Assembly: GCA_023247285.1 (NCBI GenBank)
Contig: JAHFGU010000075.1
Coordinates: 1 to 7,272, forward strand
DNA: 7,272 nt
Direction: 5' to 3'
DNA from: Candidatus Omnitrophota bacterium
GTDB taxonomy: Bacteria; Omnitrophota; Koll11; Aquiviventales; Aquiviventaceae
The translations under genes and the position numbers were made by a program. Within the stretch, counting starts at the first letter, position 1. Each line of letters starts with the position of its first letter. Shown here piece after piece: positions 1 through 6,651 of the stretch. The notes below the pieces were generated by a model. That model searched no databases. It was given only the letters and a program-made list of their open reading frames with translations, and was not told the origin of the DNA.

Positions 1-1
1 C

Positions 2-805
2 CGCAGCCGGCGGGAGATCCCGGCCGGCCTCTGGACCAAATGCGAGGCCTGCAGCCAGCTCATCTACAACAAAGCGCTGGAGGAGAATCTCCGGGTCTGC
101 GCCAAGTGCGATTTCCATTTCCCGCTCACCGCGCCGGAGCGCGTGGCGCTCACCATCGATGACGGCACCTTTGAAGCGTGGGACGCGGATCTGCGCCCGG
201 TGGACCCGCTCCAATTCAGCGTCCCCCGCCCGTATCGCGAAAAACTCGTGGAGGAGCAGCGCGCCTGCGGGCTGACGGATGCCTGCGTGACCGGCTCCGG
301 CGCGCTGGACGGCCGGCCGATCGTCCTCGGGGTCACCGATTCCCGGTTCATGATGGGCTCGATGGGGTCGGTCGTCGGGGAGCGGCTCACCCGGGCCATC
401 GAGCGCGCGACCGAGCGCCGGCTGCCGCTCATCATCATCTCCGGCTCCGGCGGCGGGGCGCGGATGCAGGAAGGCATGCTCAGCCTCATGCAGATGGCCA
501 AGACGTCCAGCGCCTTGATGCGGCTGGATGAGCGCGGCGGGCTCTTCATCTCCGTGCTCACGCACCCGACGATGGCCGGCGTGCTGGCCAGCTTCGCCAC
601 CCTCGGCGACCTCATCATCGCCGAGCCGAAGGCGCTGATCGGATTCACCGGCCCTCGCGTCATTGAGCAGACGATCCGCCAGAAGCTGCCGGAGGGGTTT
701 CAGCGCTCGGAGTTCCTGCTGGAGCACGGCCTCATCGATTTGATCGTCCACCGGCGCGAGCTCAAGACGACGCTGAGCCGGCTGCTGGGCGAGCTGACCG
801 CCTAA
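2..805 (+). CDS. accD: Acetyl-CoA carboxylase carboxyltransferase subunit beta (5' partial)
   Basis: AccD forms, with AccA, the carboxyltransferase of bacterial acetyl-CoA carboxylase. It moves the carboxyl group from carboxybiotin on AccB to acetyl-CoA, giving malonyl-CoA for fatty-acid synthesis in the cytoplasm. Reading from base 2 gives 267 residues to a TAA stop with no start, so the gene enters from the left. Against a usual family length near 280-300, roughly 10-30 N-terminal residues are missing. Visible residues 14, 17, 33 and 36 are the four cysteines of the AccD zinc ribbon (CEAC and CAKC). The FMMGSMGSVVGERL segment follows, then a glycine-rich acyl-CoA/oxyanion loop (GSGGGAR, residues 148-154) running into MQEGMLSLMQMAK. 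A very conserved C-terminal block starts at PRVIEQTIRQKLPEGFQRSE (residue 218). A GTG at 143 is in frame but lies after the zinc ribbon, so it is not the start. accA is not in the window. The identification is secure. Confidence 0.97.
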   Translation, partial: RSRREIPAGLWTKCEACSQLIYNKALEENLRVCAKCDFHFPLTAPERVALTIDDGTFEAWDADLRPVDPLQFSVPRPYREKLVEEQRACGLTDACVTGSGALDGRPIVLGVTDSRFMMGSMGSVVGERLTRAIERATERRLPLIIISGSGGGARMQEGMLSLMQMAKTSSALMRLDERGGLFISVLTHPTMAGVLASFATLGDLIIAEPKALIGFTGPRVIEQTIRQKLPEGFQRSEFLLEHGLIDLIVHRRELKTTLSRLLGELTA

Positions 806-816
806 ATGGGCTTTGC

Positions 817-1920
817 ATGGCCCAGGTGACGCTGCGGAACGTGACGAAAGTCTATCCCGGCGAGGTCCTCGCGGTCCAGGACGCCAACCTCACCATCGAG
901 AACCGCGAGTTCCTCGTCATCGTCGGGCCCTCCGGCTGCGGCAAGTCCACGCTCTTGCGCATGATCGCCGGCCTCGAAGAGGCCACCAGCGGGGAGATCC
1001 GCATCGGCGAGAAGATCGTCAACCACGTCCCGCCGAAGGATCGCGACATCGCCATGGTGTTCCAGAACTACGCGCTCTACCCCCACATGTCGGTGTATGA
1101 CAACATGGCCTTCGGGCTGCGGCTGCGCCACTACAGCAAGCGGGAGATCGACCACCGCGTGCGCGACGCGGCCGCGATCCTCAGCATCGAGCCGCTGCTG
1201 GGCCGGCGGCCGCGGGAGCTCTCCGGCGGCGAGCGCCAGCGGGTCGCGGTGGGCCGCGCCATCGTCCGCAAGCCGCTGGTCTTCCTCTTCGATGAGCCGC
1301 TCTCGAACCTGGACGCCAAGATGCGGGTGCAGATGCGCACCGAGATCCACAAGCTGCACCTGCGGCTGCAGACGACCATGATCTACGTCACGCACGACCA
1401 GACCGAGGCCATGACGATGGGCGATCGGATCGTGGTGATGAACAAGGCGGTGATCCAGCAGGTGGCCGACCCGCTGACCATCTACGACCACCCGGCCAAC
1501 CGGTTCGTCGCAGGCTTCATCGGCTCGCCGCCCATGAACTTCGTGCCGGGGAAGATCGTCCGCCGCGGCGGCGATCTGTTCTTCGTCGACGAGGCTATCC
1601 AGCTGCGCATCGTCGAGGAGATGGCGGCCCGACTCGTGGCCTATGAACACAAGGCCGTGCTCTTCGGCGCCCGGCCGGAAGACCTCTACGACAAGCTCTT
1701 CATCACCGAGGCGCCGGCCGACTGCGTCGTGACCTCGACGGTGGAGCTGGTTGAGCCGCTGGGCGCCGAGGTCTACCTGCACCTGCGGATGGGCACGCAC
1801 GCGGTGATGGCCCGCGTCGGTCCGCACGACCGCCCGGAAGTCAATCAGGACATCGACGTGGTCGTCGACATGGGCAAGGTGCACTTCTTCGACCGGGAAT
1901 CCGGGGCGGCGATCGTGTAA
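817..1920 (+). CDS. Sugar ABC transporter ATP-binding protein, MalK/UgpC (CUT1) type
   Basis: This is the cytoplasmic ATPase subunit of a carbohydrate importer; it hydrolyses ATP to drive an inner-membrane permease pair. All motifs are visible in 367 residues: Walker A GPSGCGKST (37-45), Q-loop VFQNYALYPHMSV (Q83), signature LSGGERQRVAVGRA (135 on), Walker B VFLFDEP (D159, E160), D-loop SNLD (163-166) and switch histidine H193 in YVTHDQTEAMTMGDR. The stretch after about residue 240 is a MalK-like regulatory/TOBE region, with ARPED at 285-289 and a final KVHFFDRESG block. Length and the C-terminal extension match the MalK/UgpC/MsmK group, which serves CUT1 importers of oligosaccharides or glycerol-3-phosphate. 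The substrate cannot be read from the ATPase. The signature has E where many members have Q, a tolerated variant. The gene begins 11 bases after accD with no clear Shine-Dalgarno. No permease or binding-protein gene adjoins it, so it may serve systems encoded elsewhere. Confidence 0.93.
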   Translation: MAQVTLRNVTKVYPGEVLAVQDANLTIENREFLVIVGPSGCGKSTLLRMIAGLEEATSGEIRIGEKIVNHVPPKDRDIAMVFQNYALYPHMSVYDNMAFGLRLRHYSKREIDHRVRDAAAILSIEPLLGRRPRELSGGERQRVAVGRAIVRKPLVFLFDEPLSNLDAKMRVQMRTEIHKLHLRLQTTMIYVTHDQTEAMTMGDRIVVMNKAVIQQVADPLTIYDHPANRFVAGFIGSPPMNFVPGKIVRRGGDLFFVDEAIQLRIVEEMAARLVAYEHKAVLFGARPEDLYDKLFITEAPADCVVTSTVELVEPLGAEVYLHLRMGTHAVMARVGPHDRPEVNQDIDVVVDMGKVHFFDRESGAAIV

Positions 1921-1928
1921 GTTCTCGC

Positions 1929-3359
1929 ATGGACACCGCGCTCACGGCTCGTCCGCCGTCGTGGCTCCGCGGGTTCGTGTCCCTCGTGCTGCTGGGCGCC
2001 TGCGCAGGGCTGCTGACCGGCGGCTTCCGCGCCCCGCAGGACCAGTTGCACACCGTTTTCCTCCTCCTCGTTGCGCTGTCGGTCTACCTGTGGGTCCTCG
2101 CGCCGACGGTCGCCAGCGGGGCGCTCACCGCCCTCGTCGCCGCCTGCCTCATCTGGATCTCGGCCGCCCGGCACCTGCCGCTCCTCGGCTGGCAGCTTGC
2201 CGCGCTGGTCGTGCTCATGGGGGCGGCCATGTGGCAGACCCGGCGCCGATTCGCCCGCCTGCAGCGGCTGCAGCAGGCGCTGGATGACGCGCGGGAAGAG
2301 CGCACCGTCAAGGACCAGGCGATCCATCTGGCCGCGCAGACCCGCGACGCGCTGCAGAAAAAACTCGCCCGGTATACGCAGCTCCAAACGATCGCCGAGG
2401 AGCTCAGCAACCTGACCGACCTGACGGCCATCGCCAAGCTGGCGGTCACCCGCGCCTTCAGCCTCATCGGCAAGTCGGATGTCTGCCTCCTCTTCCTGGT
2501 CAACGCCGAGCGGCAGGAGCTGTCGCTCTTCGCCTCCAAGCGGCGCGAAGGGGCTCCGCCGATCCGCGCCAAGCACGGGGACCAGTTCGACCGGCACGTG
2601 CTGCGCTCGCACCGGCCGCTGCTGGTCAACGACGCGCGCCGGGACTTCCGGTTCACCGTGACGGCCGGGGGCGAGCGCGAGGTGAGCTCGGTCATCGCCT
2701 GCCCGCTGCTCCTCGGGCAGACCCCGTCGGGCGTGCTGCGGCTCGACACCGCGCAGCCGGCGGCATTCACGCAGGACGACCTGCGCTTCCTGGACATCCT
2801 GCTCGACCTCGTCGCGACCGCGGCGACCAACGCGCGGCTCTTCGCGCGCACCCAGCAGCTGGCGGTGACCGACGGCCTGACCGGCCTGACGCTCCGGCGG
2901 CCCTTCCTCGAGCAGCTCGGGCGCGAGCTCTCGCGCGCCGCGCGCAGCCGCGAGCCCGCGTCCGTCCTCTTGCTGGACGTGGATCACTTCAAGGCGTACA
3001 ACGACGCGCACGGGCACATGGCCGGCGACGTGGTGCTCAAGCATGTGGCGGATATCCTGCGAACGGTCGTCCCGCCTGACGGGGTGATCGGCCGTTATGG
3101 CGGCGAGGAGTTCGTCGTGCTGCTGCCCAGGCTGCCGCGGGCGGCGGCGGCCGACGTGGCCGAAAAGATCCGGCGCGTGATCGAGGCCCAGGTGGTCCAT
3201 GGCGGCCGCGGCGGGACCGGCGGGCAGCCGGTGACCGCCTCCCTGGGGGTCGCCGCGTTCCCCGACGACGGGCAGGCGGAGCTGGAGCTTATCCGCGCCG
3301 CGGACCAGCGGCTCTACCAGGCGAAGCGCAACGGCCGCAATCAGGTGTGCGGCGGATGA
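1929..3359 (+). CDS. Membrane-anchored GAF-GGDEF diguanylate cyclase, I-site lost
   Basis: This protein is predicted to make cyclic di-GMP from two GTP at the inner membrane. Its 476 residues fall into four hydrophobic segments (about 12-31, 41-60, 62-80, 84-102), a charged helical, probably coiled-coil linker (103-150), a GAF-like sensor domain (about 150-305) and a C-terminal GGDEF domain (about 310-475). In the GGDEF domain I see the VTDGLTGL entry, metal-binding D350 in LLLDVDHFKAYND, GHMAGD, and the active-site loop GGEEF at 391-395, all consistent with an active cyclase. The inhibitory RxxD site, expected nine residues before the GGEEF loop, is absent: the positions corresponding to R and D are P382 and G385. 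Feedback inhibition is therefore unlikely. The asparagine usual after LTGL is replaced (TLRRPF). The ATG at 1929 lies 8 bases after the ABC gene and has no good Shine-Dalgarno. The gene overlaps the next, similarly built cyclase by four bases. The signal sensed is unknown. Confidence 0.92.
   Translation: MDTALTARPPSWLRGFVSLVLLGACAGLLTGGFRAPQDQLHTVFLLLVALSVYLWVLAPTVASGALTALVAACLIWISAARHLPLLGWQLAALVVLMGAAMWQTRRRFARLQRLQQALDDAREERTVKDQAIHLAAQTRDALQKKLARYTQLQTIAEELSNLTDLTAIAKLAVTRAFSLIGKSDVCLLFLVNAERQELSLFASKRREGAPPIRAKHGDQFDRHVLRSHRPLLVNDARRDFRFTVTAGGEREVSSVIACPLLLGQTPSGVLRLDTAQPAAFTQDDLRFLDILLDLVATAATNARLFARTQQLAVTDGLTGLTLRRPFLEQLGRELSRAARSREPASVLLLDVDHFKAYNDAHGHMAGDVVLKHVADILRTVVPPDGVIGRYGGEEFVVLLPRLPRAAAADVAEKIRRVIEAQVVHGGRGGTGGQPVTASLGVAAFPDDGQAELELIRAADQRLYQAKRNGRNQVCGG
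3343..3347 (+). promoter_or_regulatory. Shine-Dalgarno deciding the start of the second cyclase
   Basis: AGGTG lies 8 bases before the ATG at 3356, inside the end of the first cyclase gene. It supports ATG 3356 over the in-frame GTG at 3347, which would overlap this site. The ATG shares ATGA with the upstream stop, a layout typical of translational coupling. Confidence 0.6.
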
Positions 3360-4657
3360 CCCTCGCGCTGGCGTGTTGGGCGGTGGCGATGCTCGCCGGC
3401 GTCTCCTGGGCGCGCATGTACGCGCGCCTGGCGATTGCGGCGACGGCGCTCGCCTTCCTGTTGACCCAAGCCAGCACGCTGAGCGCCTGGAGCGGTTGGT
3501 TTCGCCTGGGGATCTTGGTGTTGACGCCGTGGCTGCTGGCTGCGCAGCGGCAGCGCGAGGAACAGGCGTTGCGCGCGCTGCACGCGGAGGAAGCGCGCGA
3601 AGTGGCGCACCTGTCCGAAGCCGCGCGGTCCCTCTTGGCAATTGAGGCGGCCACTCGATCGACCGAGGCGCACATTACCGAGATCACCGACGTCTACCAC
3701 GTCACCAAGGAAACGTCCCGGGCGCTGCACGTCGACGAGCTCTTTACCGCCTCGCTCACTATCGCCCCGCAGCTCTTGCAGGCGCGCGGCCTGCGCCTCA
3801 TCGACCTGACGGGACAGAGCCCGCGGATCTTGCGCGCGGCGCGGGCCGCAGACGGCCGGATGGAGCGGCGCGGCGACGAGGGTGCTGCGGCGTTTGAGGA
3901 GGCCATCGTGAAGCGCGCCCAGGCTGATGGCGGCACGGCGATCGCCCCGGCGGCCGAGCTCGGCACGGCGGCTGGCGGACTGACTCAGGTTGCATGGGCG
4001 CCGCTCTGGCGCAAACAGCAGGCGATCGGGGTGCTGGTCGCGGACGACCTGCCCGCCCAGCAGCTCAAAACGCTCGCCATCGTGGCCAACCAGCTGGCCC
4101 TCCAGCTTTCCCGCGTGCTCCTCTACCAGCAAGTCGAGGCGCTGGCGGTGACGGACGCGCTCACCGGCGTCTTCGTGCGAAGCCATTTTATGGAGCGCGC
4201 CCGCGAGGAGCTCGCCCGCGCCCGGCGCCACCAGCTCGCCTGCACGTTGATGATGGTGGATCTCGACCACTTCAAACAAAAAAATGACACGTTCGGCCAC
4301 CTCGTCGGGGATGTCGTCCTGCGGGACGTGGCGCGGCTGCTGCAGCACAACCTGCGCGAGATCGACATGATCGCGCGCTACGGCGGGGAAGAGTTCCTGC
4401 TCCTGCTGGTCGAGACGACTCCCGAGCAGGCCATGCCGATCGCCCTGCGGCTCAAGCAGCTCGTCGAGGTGCATCCGATCCGGGCCTACGATGAGCTGCT
4501 GAGCCAAACGATCAGCGTCGGCGTGGCCGGCTATCCGGAGCATGCCGACACCCTGGAGGCGCTGATCGAGCGGGCCGACCAGGCGCTCTACGCCGCCAAG
4601 CACGCCGGCCGCAACCACGCCGTGCTGTGGTCGCCGCAGCACGCGGCGTCGGCGTGA
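3356..4657 (+). CDS. Membrane-anchored GAF-like/GGDEF diguanylate cyclase with intact I-site
   Basis: This is a second predicted c-di-GMP synthase of 433 residues, in the same order as its neighbour. It has three hydrophobic segments (about 2-19, 22-38, 47-63), a charged, probably coiled-coil helix (64-100), a divergent GAF-like domain (about 105-258) and a GGDEF domain (about 262-425). In the GGDEF domain I see VTDALTG, metal-binding D302 in MMVDLDHFKQKND, GHLVGD, and GGEEF at 343-347. RxxD is present (R334, D337), exactly nine residues before GGEEF as in product-inhibited cyclases such as PleD. The start is taken at ATG 3356 because it overlaps the upstream TGA as ATGA and has AGGTG 8 bases upstream; GTG 3347 would add three residues. 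The shared architecture and the shared linker ending in LAVTD-LTG suggest tandem duplication followed by divergence, with the sensor halves drifting most. The GAF assignment is weaker here than in the upstream protein. A ROK kinase gene follows after 16 bases. Confidence 0.92.
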   Translation: MTLALACWAVAMLAGVSWARMYARLAIAATALAFLLTQASTLSAWSGWFRLGILVLTPWLLAAQRQREEQALRALHAEEAREVAHLSEAARSLLAIEAATRSTEAHITEITDVYHVTKETSRALHVDELFTASLTIAPQLLQARGLRLIDLTGQSPRILRAARAADGRMERRGDEGAAAFEEAIVKRAQADGGTAIAPAAELGTAAGGLTQVAWAPLWRKQQAIGVLVADDLPAQQLKTLAIVANQLALQLSRVLLYQQVEALAVTDALTGVFVRSHFMERAREELARARRHQLACTLMMVDLDHFKQKNDTFGHLVGDVVLRDVARLLQHNLREIDMIARYGGEEFLLLLVETTPEQAMPIALRLKQLVEVHPIRAYDELLSQTISVGVAGYPEHADTLEALIERADQALYAAKHAGRNHAVLWSPQHAASA

Positions 4658-4673
4658 CGCGCGGCCCGCAGCC

Positions 4674-5627
4674 ATGACGCGATGGACGATCGGCGTGGAC
4701 TTCGGCGGCACGTCCATCAAGCTGGGTGCGGTGGATGATCAGGGCCGCGTCCGCGCGCAGCAGGCGCTTGACACGGCGCGCAGCAGCCGGCCGCCGGCGT
4801 TCGTCGACGCGGTCAGCCGCGCGATCGAGCAGCTAGGCGCGCGCGTCGGCGTGAGGACGGCGCGGCTGCGCGGCGTCGGCGTCGGCGCGCCCGGGCTGGT
4901 GGATGAGGCGCGCGGACTGGTGCGCCTGCTCGTCAACGTGCCGGGGTGGCGCGAGGTGCCGCTGGGCTCCCTGCTCGAGCGCCGGCTCGGCTGCCCGTGC
5001 CGCGTGGATAATGACGCCAACCTCTATACCCTCGGGGAATGGCACGCCGGGGCCGGCGCCCGGGCGCGCCATGTCGTCGGCATCACGCTCGGCACCGGCG
5101 TCGGGGGCGGCCTCATCGTCGACGGGCGGCTGGTCCGCGGCGCCATCGGGTCGGCCGGGGAAATCGGGCACCTGATGGTGGAGCCGGGCGGGCCGCGGTG
5201 CGGATGCGGCGCGCGCGGTTGCCTCGAAGCCCGCATCGGGACCAAAGCGATTCTGCGGCTGGGGCGCCGCGCAGCCAAGCGCGGAGGCGCGCTGGCGCGC
5301 CTGCTCCGGAGCGCCGGCGGCCGGCTGACCCCAGCACTCATGAGCGAGGCGGCGCGCCGCGGCGACGCGGCAGCGCAGGCAGCCTGGGACGAGGTGGGGC
5401 GCTGGCTGGGCCTGGGCCTGGCGAGCCTGGTTCACCTGCTCAACCCCGGCCGCGTCGTGATCGGCGGCGGGATCGCCAACGCGTGGCCGCGCTTCGCGCC
5501 CTCCATGCGGCGCGAGTTCTCCCGCCGCGCGATGCGCGCGCCGGCCCGCGCGGCGCGCGTGGTCCGCGCGCGCCTGGGAGACCGTGCTGGCATTGTCGGC
5601 GCGGCCGTGCTAATCTGGTCCGCATGA
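4674..5627 (+). CDS. ROK-family sugar kinase (glucokinase-like)
   Basis: This is a cytoplasmic ATP-dependent hexose kinase of the ROK family, probably glucose or a related sugar or N-acetyl sugar to the 6-phosphate. The 317 residues show the phosphate-binding DFGGTSIK (9-16), catalytic D114 in VDNDAN, the LGTGVGGG loop (139-146), the ROK sugar-contact ExGH motif (E163, H166), and a zinc site of H166 with C176, C178 and C183 in [11 protein letters not shown] second glycine loop, VVIGGGI (261-267), contributes to ATP binding. There is no N-terminal DNA-binding helix-turn-helix, so it is a kinase and not a NagC/XylR-type repressor. The length is typical of ROK glucokinases. Exact sugar specificity cannot be told by eye. 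The gene starts 16 bases after the cyclase, with no obvious Shine-Dalgarno, and its TGA overlaps the ATG of the transaldolase gene as ATGA. The two are thus probably coupled as a sugar-phosphate module. Confidence 0.92.
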   Translation: MTRWTIGVDFGGTSIKLGAVDDQGRVRAQQALDTARSSRPPAFVDAVSRAIEQLGARVGVRTARLRGVGVGAPGLVDEARGLVRLLVNVPGWREVPLGSLLERRLGCPCRVDNDANLYTLGEWHAGAGARARHVVGITLGTGVGGGLIVDGRLVRGAIGSAGEIGHLMVEPGGPRCGCGARGCLEARIGTKAILRLGRRAAKRGGALARLLRSAGGRLTPALMSEAARRGDAAAQAAWDEVGRWLGLGLASLVHLLNPGRVVIGGGIANAWPRFAPSMRREFSRRAMRAPARAARVVRARLGDRAGIVGAAVLIWSA

Positions 5628-6289
5628 AAATCTTTTTGGATTCCGCCAGCCTGCAGGAGATCCGGGATGCCATGAGCTGGGGCGCGATCGACGGCGTCAC
5701 GACGAACCCCAGCCTGGTCGCCAAGGAGAAACGCGACTTCTTCCCGCTCCTCAAGGAGATCTGCCAGACGGTCAACGGCCCGGTCAGCATGGAGACCACC
5801 TGCCGCGACGCCTCCGGCATGATCGAGGAAGGCCGCGTGTTCGCCAAGCTCCACCCGCACATCGTGGTGAAATGCCCGCTCACGAAAGAGGGCCTGAAGG
5901 CGACGCGCGCCCTCGCCGCGGAGCAGATTCGGGTCAACGTGACGCTGTGTTTTTCGGCGCCCCAGGCGCTGCTGGCCGCTAAAGCCGGCGCCGCCTACAT
6001 CTCCCCGTTCGTCGGCCGGCTGGACGACATCGGCGCCGACGGCATGGCCCTCATCCGCGACATCAAGACCATCTACGCCAATTACCCCTTCTCGACGCAG
6101 ATCCTGGTGGCCAGCGTCCGCCATCCCATGCACGTGGTGGAGGCGGCCCGGCTCGGCGCGGACGTCGCGACCATGCCCTTCGCGGTGCTGGATGCGTTGA
6201 TCAAGCACCCGCTGACGGATGCGGGGCTTGAGCGGTTCCTCCGGGACTGGGAGAAGCTTCCCAACGACGTGAAGGGGGCCCGTCTCTAA
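5624..6289 (+). CDS. tal: Transaldolase, small TalC/FSA-type fold
   Basis: This is a class I aldolase-fold enzyme. It is predicted to transfer the dihydroxyacetone unit between fructose-6-phosphate/erythrose-4-phosphate and sedoheptulose-7-phosphate/glyceraldehyde-3-phosphate in the non-oxidative pentose phosphate pathway. The 221 residues match the short TalC/MipB/fructose-6-phosphate aldolase family. D6 lies in MKIFLDSA, the substrate loop is GVTTNPSL (24-31), Schiff-base K83 lies in VVKCPLT, followed by NVTLCF (105-110), SPFVGRLDD (127-135) and ILVASVRHP (160-168). Residues E57 and F129 sit where E. coli transaldolase B has E96 and F178, and where E. coli FSA has Q59 and Y131. I therefore infer transaldolase rather than FSA activity. 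ATG 5624 is chosen because it overlaps the kinase stop and the protein begins at the family N-terminus; the frame stays open upstream only as a shadow of the kinase. The last codons and the TAA lie inside the left arm of the palindrome that follows. Confidence 0.93.
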   Translation: MKIFLDSASLQEIRDAMSWGAIDGVTTNPSLVAKEKRDFFPLLKEICQTVNGPVSMETTCRDASGMIEEGRVFAKLHPHIVVKCPLTKEGLKATRALAAEQIRVNVTLCFSAPQALLAAKAGAAYISPFVGRLDDIGADGMALIRDIKTIYANYPFSTQILVASVRHPMHVVEAARLGADVATMPFAVLDALIKHPLTDAGLERFLRDWEKLPNDVKGARL

Positions 6290-6347
6290 TCCCTCGCGCG
6301 CGCAACCCCGAGTTCACCCATAGGCTGGGCCGATCCGCGTCGCCGCG

Positions 6348-6404
6348 CGGCGTCCCTCGACTCCGCTCGGGACGCCGTCCTGAGCGTCAGCCGAAGGACG
6401 GCGT
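6348..6404. repeat. Two overlapping palindromic hairpins (core of block 1)
   Basis: The first hairpin is CGGCGTCCC (6348-6356) with its perfect complement at 6369-6377, loop 12. The second is ACGCCGTCCT (6372-6381) with its perfect complement AGGACGGCGT (6395-6404), loop 13. They share bases 6372-6377, so one strand cannot form both stems in full at once. A diverged inverted copy of the whole unit is at 6813-6867. Confidence 0.85.
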
Positions 6405-6415
6405 TGCTCGTCGTC

Positions 6416-6440
6416 GGCGTAGCGCTCCTTCGGCTACGCC
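6416..6440. repeat. Hairpin, third palindrome of block 1
   Basis: GGCGTAGC (6416-6423) is the exact reverse complement of GCTACGCC (6433-6440), leaving a 9-base loop. TCCTTCGGCT (6426-6435) is the reverse complement of AGCCGAAGGA in the second hairpin (6389-6398), so the two belong to one sequence family in opposite orientations. No T-tract follows, so a simple intrinsic terminator is not supported. Confidence 0.75.
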
Positions 6441-6537
6441 ATCCTCCTCGCGCCTTGCGCGGATCGCGCCTCGGCCCAGCGCAGGCTGCGCGAGGGATTA
6501 GAGACAGGCCCTTGGAAGATCGCGTGATCCCCCCCCC

Positions 6538-6560
6538 TGCCGCAGGCGGCGCCTGCGGCA
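6538..6560. repeat. Perfect 10-bp hairpin
   Basis: TGCCGCAGGC and GCCTGCGGCA are perfect complements separated by GGC. The stem shares TGCCGC (6538-6543) with the left arm of the larger block 2 stem, making the two folds alternatives. It is preceded by nine C and not followed by T residues. Confidence 0.85.
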
Positions 6561-6572
6561 CGTCACGCTCGG

Positions 6573-6595
6573 GGCGCCGCCGGGCCAGCGGCGCC
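6573..6595. repeat. 8-bp hairpin
   Basis: GGCGCCGC (6573-6580) is the exact reverse complement of GCGGCGCC (6588-6595), with a 7-base loop. It lies inside block 2. Such stems arise easily in GC-rich DNA, so on its own it means little. Confidence 0.6.
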
Positions 6596-6615
6596 GCACA
6601 GACCCCTGAGAGCTG

Positions 6616-6638
6616 GCCGTTCGCCTCCGGCGGACGGC
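6616..6638. repeat. 10-bp hairpin just before the TPR-gene Shine-Dalgarno
   Basis: GCCGTTCGCC (6616-6625) pairs with GGCGGACGGC (6629-6638), with one G-U type pair and a 3-base loop. It ends four bases before the Shine-Dalgarno and overlaps the right arm of the block 2 outer stem by two bases. Confidence 0.65.
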
Positions 6639-6641
6639 GGC

Positions 6642-6647
6642 AGGTGG
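6642..6647 (+). promoter_or_regulatory. Shine-Dalgarno of the TPR gene
   Basis: AGGTGG, continuing into a G run up to 6651, precedes ATG 6652 by about four to five bases. It is the clearest ribosome-binding site in the window and fixes the start of the last gene. It lies within the right arm of the block 2 palindrome. Confidence 0.65.
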
Positions 6648-6651
6648 GGGG

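Larger units (their letters stand above)
6276..6511. repeat. Nested long imperfect palindrome spanning the tal stop codon (block 1)
   Basis: Three segments on the left are reverse complements of three on the right, in mirrored order. Bases 6276-6299 match 6488-6511 (24 positions, 18 perfect, then one mismatch, then five perfect). Bases 6324-6333 match 6471-6480 (10 perfect). Bases 6332-6339 match 6458-6465 (8 perfect, overlapping the previous left segment by two bases). The centre carries the hairpins at 6348-6404 and 6416-6440. The left outer arm includes the TAA of the transaldolase gene. No transposase frame is inside and I see no clear target-site duplication. It could be a MITE-like insertion, a palindromic repeat cluster, or a structured 3' end of the operon transcript. 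The repeat structure is certain and its nature is not. Confidence 0.85.

Noticed and set aside
802..1884. Open frame of 360 codons on the - strand opposite the ABC ATPase
   Set aside because: Translation is a His/Asp/Val/Leu-rich shadow with no motif, and the + strand carries every ABC ATPase motif in order.
3347..3355. GTG at 3347 as the start of the second cyclase
   Set aside because: It would overlap the AGGTG ribosome site and adds only three residues. ATG 3356 gives the ATGA overlap and proper spacing.
1845..3641. Open frame of 598 codons on the - strand opposite the first cyclase
   Set aside because: It mirrors the codon pattern of a convincing + strand GAF-GGDEF gene. Its translation is Arg/Ala/Gly/Pro-rich with no recognisable domain, as expected for antisense shadows in GC-rich DNA.
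4278..4284. Run of seven A inside the second cyclase, a possible slippage site
   Set aside because: The frame is intact through it and encodes the conserved KQKND metal-loop region. Nothing else suggests programmed frameshifting.
3341..4720. Open frame of 459 codons on the - strand opposite the second cyclase
   Set aside because: Same reasoning: it is an antisense shadow of a gene with intact GGDEF motifs, with low-complexity composition.
5039..6289. 416-codon + frame that would extend the transaldolase upstream
   Set aside because: The added N-terminal part is an out-of-frame, Arg-rich reading of the ROK kinase. The transaldolase family N-terminus begins exactly at ATG 5624, which overlaps the kinase stop.
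6348..6440. Classical intrinsic terminator after tal
   Set aside because: Stems are strong, but none is followed by a T-tract on either strand, so the standard terminator signature is missing. Rho-dependent or structure-based ending remains possible.
6348..6440. CRISPR array
   Set aside because: The hairpin units are adjacent or overlapping, in mixed orientation, without regularly sized unique spacers, and no cas gene is present.
6286..6561. 91-codon - frame in the intergenic gap
   Set aside because: It runs through the same palindromes and ends of neighbouring features. No ribosome site or recognisable protein.
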